Of a DNA stretch of 18,121 nt, positions 7,493 through 14,800 are shown piece by piece (position 1 is the first letter of the stretch; each line of letters starts with the position of its first letter). The translations under genes were made by a program, and so were the position numbers. Below the pieces are notes generated by a model, which ran no database searches, was not told the DNA's origin, and saw only the letters and a program-made list of their open reading frames with translations. Source of the stretch: an uncultured Collinsella sp. (GTDB taxonomy: Bacteria > Actinomycetota > Coriobacteriia > Coriobacteriales > Coriobacteriaceae); contig CATVTM010000042.1 in NCBI GenBank assembly GCA_958346935.1, positions 1 through 18,121 on the forward strand, read 5' to 3'.

Positions 7493-8410
7493 ATGGATCT
7501 GCCCATCAGCTTGCAAGACATCACGTATGCCGAGAACTATCTGGCGCAGGGCGACCTGGCTACGGCGACGCCGCTGCTTGAGCGTCTGGTGGAGCTCGCC
7601 GAGGAGTATATCGACGCTGAGTGCAAGACGGAGGAGAAGCGCCAGTACTTTAGCTTCGACAGCAAGTTTGAGCGCCTGGCCTATCGCCGCGTGGAGAAGG
7701 ATCCGCGCGAGCTGGTGCAGGTCGAGGTTCCCTTTGACCGCCTGTACTCCGACATGGCGTTTGCCTACATTCGCCAGCAGGATTATGTGAGTGCTCGGAA
7801 TGCCCTGATGCAGGCCGTGCGTTGGGATCCCATGAACTGCAACTATCGCTTGGACTTGGCCGAGCTGTTCCGCGCGCTCGAGGACAAGCAGGAGTGGGCA
7901 TCGCTCTCGTTCTCGGTGCTGGAGCGCGCGAGCGACGGTAAGTGCGCCGCACGCGCCTACACCAATTTGGGTCAGTACTTCTTGGAGCCCGAGACCGAGA
8001 ACATTTCGGCTGCCGTGGGCTGCGCGCGTCTGGCGCTGCGCCTGGCGCCCAATGATGCGCATACGACGCGCCTGCTCAACAAGATCCATACCACCTATCC
8101 GGATGCCGCGGACGAGAGTGACGACCATGTGATGGGTGAGCTCGCCCTGCAGGGCGTGCCGACCTCGCCTTCGGCCGAGATCGCCATCTGCCTGATCATG
8201 TGCGCGACCGATGCTGCAAGCGACGGCGACAAGCAGGAGGCTACGCGTCTGACGGTCCGTGCCCGCGACCTGGTGGGCGAGGAGGCATGCGCGGCGATTA
8301 TCAAGCTGGTGCGCGAGAGCGATGCCGAGCTTAATGCCGAGCGCAGGGCAAAGCGCGAGGCTGCGGGCTCAAACGCCGATGGCGCCAAGGAGGCCGGCGA
8401 TGCCCAGTAA
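7493..8410 (+). CDS. TPR-repeat protein of unknown function
   Basis: A 305-residue soluble protein without signal peptide or membrane segment. Tetratricopeptide-like helical pairs are visible: YAENYLAQGDLATATPLLERL near the start, then YSDMAFAYIRQQDYVSARNA and ALMQAVRWDPMNCNYRL, and later CARLALRLAPNDAHTTRLL. These act as protein-protein interaction scaffolds; no enzyme motif is seen. The C-terminal tail (about 280-305) is charged and alanine-rich. ATG at 7493 follows GAGGAG; an upstream in-frame start at 7442 lacks a ribosome binding site. Its last codons overlap the start of smpB by 11 nt, so translation is probably coupled, hinting at a link to translation or ribosome rescue, though this is only positional. 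Confidence 0.8.
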   Translation: MDLPISLQDITYAENYLAQGDLATATPLLERLVELAEEYIDAECKTEEKRQYFSFDSKFERLAYRRVEKDPRELVQVEVPFDRLYSDMAFAYIRQQDYVSARNALMQAVRWDPMNCNYRLDLAELFRALEDKQEWASLSFSVLERASDGKCAARAYTNLGQYFLEPETENISAAVGCARLALRLAPNDAHTTRLLNKIHTTYPDAADESDDHVMGELALQGVPTSPSAEIAICLIMCATDAASDGDKQEATRLTVRARDLVGEEACAAIIKLVRESDAELNAERRAKREAAGSNADGAKEAGDAQ

Positions 8411-8870
8411 GCGCGAGCGCAAGCTCATTTCCAAGAATCGCTCGGCACATCACGAGTACTTTATCGATGAGACGTTTGAGTGCGGTATTGAGCTGAGCGG
8501 TACCGAGGTCAAGTCGATTCGCGAGCGCGCGTGCCAGATTACCGATACCTTCGCACTGATTCGTGGCGGTGAGTGCTGGCTCGTCGGTCTGCATATCCAC
8601 CCTTATAGCCATGGTGGCGTGTGGAATCGCGATCCCGACCGTCGGCGCCGTCTGCTGCTGCACCGCAAGGAGATCGACTTTCTTGACGGCAAACTTCGCA
8701 ACCGTGGCTATGCGCTGGTTCCGTTGGAGCTCTACTTTAATACCGACGGTCGCGTAAAACTGCTGCTGGGCCTGGGTCGCGGCAAGAAGCTCTACGACAA
8801 GCGCGAGGACATGGCCAAGCGTGATGTCCAACGCGAGATCGACCGCGCCCTCAAGGAACGCAACCGCTGA
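8400..8870 (+). CDS. smpB: SsrA-binding protein SmpB
   Basis: A 156-residue protein that binds tmRNA and brings it to stalled ribosomes for trans-translation. The family signature is complete: KLISKNRSAHHEYFI at the N-terminus, FECGIELSGTEVKSIR, the IHPYSHG region, R-rich LLLHRKEI, YALVPLELYF, the VKLLLGLGRGKKLYDKRED block, and a basic C-terminal tail expected to become helical in the decoding centre. Length is normal (about 150-160). The ATG overlaps the end of the TPR gene, with GGAGG-like AAGGAGGCC just upstream. tmRNA (ssrA) is often close to smpB but is not in the downstream 200 nt. Confidence 0.97.
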   Translation: MPSKRERKLISKNRSAHHEYFIDETFECGIELSGTEVKSIRERACQITDTFALIRGGECWLVGLHIHPYSHGGVWNRDPDRRRRLLLHRKEIDFLDGKLRNRGYALVPLELYFNTDGRVKLLLGLGRGKKLYDKREDMAKRDVQREIDRALKERNR

Positions 8871-8884
8871 CCGTCCTTCATAAG

Positions 8885-8947
8885 TTGCGGTGGAATACGG
8901 ACTGGTTTGCCTGTTTGAGGGGCTATTCAGTCCCTATTTCACCGCAG
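8885..8947 (+). ncRNA. Long structured hairpin after smpB, unknown class
   Basis: TGCGGTGGAATA (8886-8897) pairs over 12 bp with TATTTCACCGCA (8935-8946), with one G-T pair; T8885-G8947 could extend it. After a C-C mismatch, GGACTG (8899-8904) pairs with CAGTCC (8928-8933). A 23-nt apical region remains. The 3' arm also overlaps the perfect palindrome CCGCAGCTGCGG (8942-8953), which would give a competing fold. There is no T tract, so it is not a normal terminator. It could be a structured 3' UTR, a small RNA, or one copy of a dispersed palindromic element. It is too short for tmRNA. Confidence 0.45.
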
Positions 8948-8991
8948 CTGCGGGTGTCTCATCTTTCTTACTGTTCTGACACATATGTTTC

Positions 8992-9026
8992 AAAGGCGGC
9001 GTCCGTTATGGGCGCTGCCTTTTTTG
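8992..9026 (+). terminator. Intrinsic terminator after smpB
   Basis: AAGGCGGCG pairs with CGCTGCCTT over 9 bp (one G-T) around the loop TCCGTTATGGG, followed by further T residues to 9025. It separates the TPR-smpB unit from the flavin-reductase-like gene. Confidence 0.85.
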
Positions 9027-9076
9027 TGGGTACATACATCCATGAGGTTCCAACCCGAGCTAGGGGAGTGATCGTT

Positions 9077-9580
9077 ATGGACAAAACTGCGTTCTTTACC
9101 ATGCCGAGCGGCCTGTACGTGGTGAGCGCCGCGGCAGACGGGCTGCGTGCCGGCTGCGTTATCAACACAGCGGTGCAGGTGACGTCCATGCCGCCGCGCA
9201 TTTCGGTTGCAGTGAACAAGGACAACGTCACCTCGGGCGTCATCGCTTCGGCCAAAGCGTTCGCGCTGACCGTGATCGATCAGACCGCCGATATGCTCTA
9301 CATCGGTAACTTTGGGTTCCGCACCAGCAGCGATTATGACAAGTTTGCCAAATACGAGACCCGCGAGACGGCTCTGGGCATGCCCTATGTGCCCGAGCAC
9401 GCGGCGGCCCTGTTTAGCTGCCATTTGATCGACACTGTGGATGTTGGCACGCATCTGCTGTTTATCGGCGAGGTCGAGGATGCCGAGCGCTTGAGTGACG
9501 AGACGCCGCTCACCTACGATTACTACCATAAGGTCCTGAAGGGCAAGACGCCTCCGAAGGCGTCCTCGTATCAAGGCTAG
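9077..9580 (+). CDS. Flavin-reductase-like FMN-binding protein
   Basis: A 167-residue protein of the flavin-reductase-like (split-barrel FMN-binding) family. It contains PSGLYVVSAAADGLRAGCVINTAVQ, then TSMPPRISVAVNKDN and FALTVIDQTA, typical of the FMN-binding domain also found in the high-molecular-weight rubredoxins of anaerobes, where it is fused to a rubredoxin. Here a separate rubredoxin gene follows 89 nt downstream, which supports a redox partnership, perhaps in oxygen or peroxide detoxification; that role is inferred. ATG at 9077 follows AGGGGAG; an earlier in-frame start at 8885 would run through the hairpin and terminator and is rejected. A 6-bp stem near the 3' end (GACGCC/GGCGTC) has no T tract. 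Confidence 0.85.
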   Translation: MDKTAFFTMPSGLYVVSAAADGLRAGCVINTAVQVTSMPPRISVAVNKDNVTSGVIASAKAFALTVIDQTADMLYIGNFGFRTSSDYDKFAKYETRETALGMPYVPEHAAALFSCHLIDTVDVGTHLLFIGEVEDAERLSDETPLTYDYYHKVLKGKTPPKASSYQG

Positions 9581-9597
9581 AAATGTTTTAAAAATAC

Positions 9598-9625
9598 TTG
9601 CATTATATTATTGAGAATCTATACT
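9598..9625 (+). promoter_or_regulatory. Promoter of the rubredoxin gene
   Basis: TTGCAT (9598-9603), a 16-nt spacer and TATACT (9620-9625) fit a sigma-70 promoter 44 nt before the start codon. The region is strikingly AT-rich compared with its surroundings. ATTGAGAAT in the spacer loosely recalls Fur/PerR-type sites, but it is not a good match. Confidence 0.7.
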
Positions 9626-9669
9626 GATAAATGAAGTACATCACCAGTCGCGTTCGAGAGGAGAACATC

Positions 9670-9813
9670 ATGGCTGAGGAGAAGAAGACGTATAAGTTCG
9701 TGTGCACCGTTTGCGGTTACGAGGTTGAGGTCGATACGCCCGAGCTGCCCGAAGATTACGTGTGCCCGGTTTGCGGCGTCGGTCCCGATCAGTTTGAGCT
9801 CGTCGAGGAGTAA
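9670..9813 (+). CDS. Short rubredoxin
   Basis: A 47-residue one-iron electron carrier. The two cysteine knuckles C12-T-V-C15-G-Y and C32-P-V-C35-G are intact, and the aromatic residues Y8 and F10 and the C-terminal DQFELVEE fit rubredoxins. The stretch between the knuckles is 16 residues instead of about 29 in classical rubredoxins, so the middle loop is missing and the domain is nearer to the rubredoxin-like domain of rubrerythrins. It is probably the partner of the flavin-reductase-like protein upstream, although it has its own promoter and terminator. GAGAGGAG precedes the ATG; an in-frame ATG at 9631 lies only 5 nt after the -10 box and lacks a ribosome binding site. Confidence 0.92.
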   Translation: MAEEKKTYKFVCTVCGYEVEVDTPELPEDYVCPVCGVGPDQFELVEE

Positions 9814-9853
9814 CTCGCAGACACACGGCTCGTATCAACGCATAGCTCTATCC

Positions 9854-9889
9854 AAGGGCCTCGGTCGAATTCTCGGCCGGGGCCCTTTT
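9854..9889 (+). terminator. Intrinsic terminator after the rubredoxin gene
   Basis: GGGCCTCGGTCGA (9856-9868) pairs with TCGGCCGGGGCCC (9873-9885) over 13 bp with G-T pairs, flanked by AA before and TTTT after. Confidence 0.88.
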
Positions 9890-9957
9890 CCTCCGTCCCC
9901 AAGGGATCACGGTTGCTGTTGGCCGATCCTGTCTGTTGTGAGTCCGGTCGACCTTTT

Positions 9958-10014
9958 GTCTTAATCTGTAACGTCTAACGGCTCAAAACGGGTCTTCCTG
10001 TTACAGATCGAGAC
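9958..10014. repeat. 57-bp palindromic repeat, copy R1
   Basis: First copy of a 57-bp imperfect palindrome, arms GTCTTAATCTGTAAC and GTTACAGATCGAGAC around a 27-nt centre. This is the most diverged copy: pair 5:53 is T-G and pair 6:52 is A-C. A 23-nt linker (10015-10037) containing CCAAAACCGTCCGGCAGAA follows. R1, R2 and R3 start exactly 80 bp apart and fill most of the gene-free stretch 9890-10201, downstream of mntH. Confidence 0.9.
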
Positions 10015-10037
10015 AAGCCAAAACCGTCCGGCAGAAG

Positions 10038-10094
10038 GTCTCAATCTGTAACATCTAACGGTGGAAATTGGGTCCACTTGTTACAGATTGAGAC
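10038..10094. repeat. 57-bp palindromic repeat, copy R2
   Basis: Arms GTCTCAATCTGTAACA and TGTTACAGATTGAGAC match perfectly over 16 bp. The centre can form a further stem, GTGGA with TCCAC, slightly out of register. The linker that follows (10095-10117) is less similar to the others. Confidence 0.92.
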
Positions 10095-10117
10095 AAACGG
10101 AGCTGTCCCTCGGAATG

Positions 10118-10174
10118 ATCTCGATCTGTAACATCTAGACATCAAAAGCGGGTCTTCCTGTTACAGATCGAGAC
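10118..10174. repeat. 57-bp palindromic repeat, copy R3
   Basis: Positions 2-16 pair perfectly with 42-56; pair 6:52 is G-C where R2 has A-T. An inner stem AGAC/GTCT lies in register at 20-23 with 35-38. It ends 27 bp from the stop codon of mntH and, read on the minus strand, is the first structure an mntH transcript would reach. Confidence 0.92.
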
Positions 10175-10201
10175 GTTTGCCTGGGTAGGTGCCCCGTCCC
10201 A

Positions 10202-11458
10202 TTACATCCCTGTCAACAACACGACATCGAGAATCGTCACGATGGCACCAATCCCTACGAGCAGCGCGTTGAGCGGGCGCGAATTGGCGTATTTGCCCAT
10301 AACGCGGGGTGAACTGGTGAGCCGTATGAGCACAAAGACCGTAATCGGCAGCTGAAGCGACAGCAGTGCCTGACTCCAGATGAGACCTTCAAAAGGATTT
10401 GGGACGACCAGGCACGCCGTCACTGCGCCGACGAAACAGGCCGCCACCCCGATCGAGGAATGTCGGTCGTGGATGTCGTATTCCTCGTCGAACATGCCCG
10501 CAGTGATGGTTCCCGCCGCCATGCCCGCTGTCACGCTGCTCGATAGTCCCGCGAACAGCAGCGCTACCGCAAAGATGGTCGAGCTCGCCGGGCCCAAGAT
10601 GGGGGAGAGCGTGGCCGCTGCGACGGCGAGGTCGTCTACGACCATGCCGTGCGCAAAGAAGGTCGTTGCGGCCAGGATGACCATGGCCGAGTTGATTGCC
10701 CAACCCACGCCCATCGAAAAGAGCGTGTCAAAGAGCTCGTAGCGCAGACGCTCTTCGATAACCTGCTCGCCTTGGCCTTCGAAGTGCATGGATTGGATGA
10801 CCTCGGAGTGCAGAAAAAGGTTGTGTGGCATAACGACCGCACCCAGGACACTCACGATAATCGCGGCAGAGCCAGTGGGCATACTGGGCGTGATCCAGCT
10901 TGCGGCGGCTTGCGGCCAGTCGACCTTGACTAGTGCAAGCTCGGCCAAAAACGAGAGTCCTACCACGCCTACGAAGGCGATGATCCATCGCTCGGCGCGC
11001 TTGTAGGAGCTCGTCATGAGCATCGCCATCGATACTGCCGCCACGATGAGACAGCCCGCGCGCACGGGCAGTCCAAAGAGCATTTGAAGGGCAATCGCGC
11101 CACCCAGGACTTCGGCCATGGCGGTGGCGATGGTCGCGAGATAGGCGCTGACGAGTACCGTGCGTCCAACGAAGCAGGGGAGGTAGCGTGTCGTGACCTC
11201 GGCAAGACAGGCGCCCGTGGCGATACCCAGGTGTGCCGCATTGTGCTGCAGCACAATGAGCATAATCGTGGATAGCGTGACGATCCACAGCAGCGCGTAG
11301 CCAAACTGCGAGCCCGCGGCCATATTGGAGGCCCAGTTGCCCGGGTCGATAAAGCCGACGGTCACGAGCAGCCCGGGGCCGATATGCCGTGCGATGTCGA
11401 GTCCGCCGTGGCCACCGGTGTGCGGGGAGCCAAAGTGTTGTTTGAGATGGTTGAGCAT
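10202..11458 (-). CDS. mntH: NRAMP-family Mn2+/Fe2+ transporter
   Basis: A 418-residue multi-spanning membrane protein that would import divalent metal ions, most likely manganese, with protons. The NRAMP metal-site motifs are intact: DPGN (38-41) in the first membrane segment and MPHN (210-213) in the sixth, giving ligands equivalent to Asp, Asn and Met of the characterised transporters. About eleven hydrophobic segments are visible. The start was set at the ATG complementary to 11456-11458, preceded by AGGAG on the minus strand; a longer reading frame to 11494 lacks such a site. It stands alone, on the opposite strand to its neighbours, and is flanked on both sides by the 57-bp palindromic repeats. 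A DtxR/MntR-like dyad lies upstream. Metal choice cannot be read from sequence. Confidence 0.92.
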   Translation of the reverse strand: MLNHLKQHFGSPHTGGHGGLDIARHIGPGLLVTVGFIDPGNWASNMAAGSQFGYALLWIVTLSTIMLIVLQHNAAHLGIATGACLAEVTTRYLPCFVGRTVLVSAYLATIATAMAEVLGGAIALQMLFGLPVRAGCLIVAAVSMAMLMTSSYKRAERWIIAFVGVVGLSFLAELALVKVDWPQAAASWITPSMPTGSAAIIVSVLGAVVMPHNLFLHSEVIQSMHFEGQGEQVIEERLRYELFDTLFSMGVGWAINSAMVILAATTFFAHGMVVDDLAVAAATLSPILGPASSTIFAVALLFAGLSSSVTAGMAAGTITAGMFDEEYDIHDRHSSIGVAACFVGAVTACLVVPNPFEGLIWSQALLSLQLPITVFVLIRLTSSPRVMGKYANSRPLNALLVGIGAIVTILDVVLLTGM

Positions 11459-11506
11459 GGTGCGCTCCTGCGTGCCGTTTGTTTGACGCCGCAAAGGATA
11501 CCCGTT

Positions 11507-11523
11507 TTAGGCTCAAAAGTTAA
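11507..11523 (-). promoter_or_regulatory. Possible MntR/DtxR-type operator of mntH
   Basis: TTAGGCTCAAAAGTTAA begins and ends like DtxR-family metal-regulator boxes (TTAGG...CCTAA type) and lies about 50 bp before the mntH start. Only the outer bases are symmetric. On the minus strand TTGTCT, 17 nt, TAAAAC overlaps it as a weak promoter candidate. Offered because mntH genes are commonly manganese-regulated. Confidence 0.3.
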
Positions 11524-11580
11524 CCAAGACAAACAAAACTGCCGTATTTGAGTAGGATGGTGAAAGGGGACTGCCGAAGT

Positions 11581-11637
11581 GTCTCGATCTGTAACAACTA
11601 GGGATGGAAATTGGGCCTAGGTGTTACAGATCGAGAT
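11581..11637. repeat. 57-bp palindromic repeat, copy R4
   Basis: Pairs 2-16 with 42-56 are perfect and pair 1:57 is G-T. The stem continues in register with CTAGG/CCTAG (18-22 with 36-40) after one mismatch, making about 21 paired positions, the most stable copy. Its linker (11638-11660) nearly matches the R1-R2 linker, in the same orientation. Confidence 0.92.
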
Positions 11638-11660
11638 GAACCAAAACCGTCCTGCAGAAA

Positions 11661-11717
11661 ATCTCAATCTGTAACATCTAGGTGCCAAAATCGGTTCCTC
11701 CTGTTACAGATTGAGAT
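11661..11717. repeat. 57-bp palindromic repeat, copy R5
   Basis: Arms ATCTCAATCTGTAACA and TGTTACAGATTGAGAT pair perfectly over 16 bp, including A-T at 1:57 where R2 has G-C. It starts exactly 80 bp after R4. With R4 it lies upstream of both mntH (minus) and gltB (plus). The rest of the gene-free stretch 11459-11896 holds the mntH leader and, at 11718-11896, a region with the palindrome GTTTCGAAAC (11808-11817) and no clear gltB promoter. Confidence 0.92.
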
Positions 11718-11896
11718 GTTTGAAGCGGTGAGCTTAGAAGCCGAACTTGGGGGCTGACGTACATGTTTGATAGCAAGGCGTTGATGGCCGGCGTGCGTTA
11801 CGCGATTGTTTCGAAACGGGCGGGAAACACAGCGATACCCCGATGCTCCTAGTATGCCTATTCAACTGACTGTCTAATATCTAGGGGAGGATCGCG

Positions 11897-14800
11897 ATGC
11901 AGGCAGATTCCGCTCAGCAGCAGGGCCTTTATCGCCCCGAATTCGACCACGATGCATGTGGCATCGGCGCGCTTGCCGATATCAACGGCGAGCGCCATCA
12001 CCAGATTCTGGACGATGCACTGTCCATTCTGGTCAACTTGGAGCACCGCGGCGGTACGGGACTCGAGAAGAACACCGGCGACGGTGCTGGCATCCTGTTC
12101 CAGGTTCCGCATCACTTTTTTCGTAAAGAGGCCCAAAAGTGCGGCCAGATTCTGCCGGCAGAGGGCGACTATGGCGTGGCCATGCTGTTCTTCCCGCAGG
12201 ACGACAAGGGCGTAGAGGATGCCCGCCGCGTGTTTGAGGAGGGCTGCGCCGAGGCCGGCGTGCCGCTGCTCTTTTGGCGCGAGGTGCCCGTCGACCCGCA
12301 TGACCTGGGCGAGACGGCCCGCGCCTGCATGCCTACTATCCTGCAGGCCTTCCTGGGCCGTCCGGACGACACGCCCGCCGGCGATGCCTTTGAGCGCCGC
12401 CTGTACGTGTGCCGCCGCACTATCGAGAAAAAGGCCGACGCCGAGTTTGCCCTGCGCGACAAGATTTTCTATGTGTGCTCCATGAGCTCGCGCACTATCG
12501 TGTACAAGGGCATGCTGGTCGCCACGCAGATGCGCCGCTTCTTCATCGATCTCAACGACGCCGCCGTCAAGACGGCCGTGGCACTCGTCCACTCGCGCTA
12601 CTCCACCAACACCACGCCCAGCTGGGAGCGTGCGCACCCCAACCGCTTTATCATCCACAACGGCGAGATCAACACCCTCAAGGGCAACGTCAACTGGATT
12701 CGCGCCCGCGAGCCCAACCTGTACAGCCCCGTGCTGCAGCATGATCTTGAGCGCGTGATGCCCATCATCAACCGCGAGGGCTCCGACTCCGCGATTCTGG
12801 ACAACGTGCTTGAGTTTTTGGTCATGAACGGCCGTCCGCTCACGCGTGCCGCGTCCATGTTGCTGCCCGAGCCGTGGGACCACAACGACAGCCTGAGTGA
12901 GGAGCGCCGCGCCTACGACGCTTACCAGTCCATGCTCATGGAGCCGTGGGATGGCCCGGCGGCCATCGCCTTTACCGACGGCCGTACCCTGGGTGCCGCT
13001 CTCGACCGTAACGGCCTGCGTCCCGCCCGCTATTATGTGACGCGCGACGGTCGCTTTATGCTGGCAAGCGAGGTGGGCACCATCGAGGTGAGCCCCGAGA
13101 ACATCCTGACAAGCGGCTGTCTGGGGCCGGGCCAGATGCTCGAGGTCGACTTTGCCCGCGGGCGCGTCATCTACAACGACGAGCTTCGCGCCCGTTATGC
13201 CAAGGAGAAGCCCTACCGTGATTGGATTGCCGAGGAGACGCTGACCGTCGACGCGCTCGACAAGCCCGCCGCGCCCGCGCCCGCCGAGGACGCCGAGGTG
13301 CCCGCCGCCGTGCGTATGGCCAAGCTCGGCTACCACTGGGATGACGTCGACGAGGTCGTGCGCCCCATGGCCCAGCAGGGCAAGGCCCCGCTCGCCTCGA
13401 TGGGTATCGATGCGCCGTTGGCCTGCCTGTCCAAGAAGACGCGTTCGTTCTTTGACTACTTCTATCAGCTGTTCGCCCAGGTCACGAATCCTCCGATCGA
13501 TGCCCTGCGCGAGCATATGGTAACTTCGACTACGCTCTACCTGGGCAACCACGGCAACCTGCTCGAGGATTCCCGCACGGCCTGCCAGCTGGTGCGCCTG
13601 GAGCGCCCGCTGCTGAGCGAGGAGGAGTTTGACCGCATTTGTGCCATCGACCGCGTGGGCTTTAAGACCCGCCGTTTCCGTGCCGTCTACCGCCGCGATG
13701 CCGGCGAGGGCGCGCTGCAGGCTGCGCTCAAGCAGCTTGCAGAGGACGTTGAGGCTGCGGTCCGCGACGGCGTGAACATCGTGGTGTTGAGCGATCGTGC
13801 CGCTGCGGGCGAGGTGCCCGTGCCGTCGCTGCTCGCCGTGGGCTGCGTGCACAACCACCTGATCCGCGCCGGCGTGCGTACCTTTGCCGACATCGTGGTG
13901 GAGTGCGGCGACGCCGTGTCCCCGCACGACTTTGCGGCACTGGTGGGCTACTCCGCGAGCGGCATTTATCCGTACAACGCACATGCGTGCATCCGCGACT
14001 TGGCGGCACGCGGCGACCTGGACGTGACGGCCGAGCAGGGCATCGCTAACTACAACAAGGCTGCGACCGCCGGCATCGTCTCCATCATGTCCAAGATGGG
14101 CATCTCCACGGTGCAGAGCTACCATTCGGCGCAGATCTTCGAGGCCGTGGGCTTTACGCCGGAGTTCGTCAACGCGTATTTCGCCGGCACGGTGAGCCGT
14201 GTGGGCGGTATGGGTGTCGAGGACGTTGAGCGCGAGCAAAACGAGCGCTACGACGCCGCGCTCGCTATCCTTAAGAGCCCGGCTCCCGATCAACTGCCCA
14301 CGCTGGGCCTGACCAAGTGGCGCCCGCTCGGCGGCGAGGATCACCTCATCGATCCGCAGACTGTCTACTTGCTACAGACCGCCTGCCGCGAGGACAGCTA
14401 CGACACCTTTAAGGAGTACAGCGCCCGCCTGCACCGCACCGGCCGTGCCGTGCGCCTGCGCGACTTGCTCGACTTTGATGCCAGCGGCCGCACTCCGGTG
14501 GCACTCGACGAGGTCGAGCCCGCGCTCAACATCGTCCGCCGCTTTAACACCGGCGCCATGTCGTACGGCTCCATCAGCAAAGAGGCACACGAGTGCATGG
14601 CCATCGCCATGAACCGCCTGCACGGCCGTTCCAACTCCGGCGAGGGCGGTGAGGATCCGCGTCGCGAGACCCCGCTGGCCAACGGCGACTCCAAGAACTC
14701 CGCCATCAAGCAGGTAGCAAGCGCGCGCTTTGGCGTGACGAGCCGCTACCTGTGCAGCGCCTTCGAGATTCAGATCAAGATGGCCCAGGGCGCCAAGCCC

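Noticed and set aside
8871..9076. tmRNA (ssrA) next to smpB
   Set aside because: The gap is about 200 nt, too short for tmRNA, and shows neither the tRNA-like ends nor a tag-coding frame.
9958..10174. CRISPR-like array (regular repeats with 23-nt spacers)
   Set aside because: Repeats are 57 bp and differ from each other, spacers are shorter than the repeats and are themselves conserved between clusters, and there are no cas genes.
10118..10174. Intrinsic terminator of mntH formed by R3
   Set aside because: The hairpin is well placed on the minus strand but is not followed by a T run, so standard intrinsic termination is not supported.
11858..14344. 828-codon open frame antisense to gltB
   Set aside because: It lies opposite a certain gene, has no recognisable domain, and is rich in His, Arg, Ala and Gly as expected from reading GC-rich codons backwards. 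The same applies to the long antisense frames at 14372-16789, 16345-18117 and 3025-4689.
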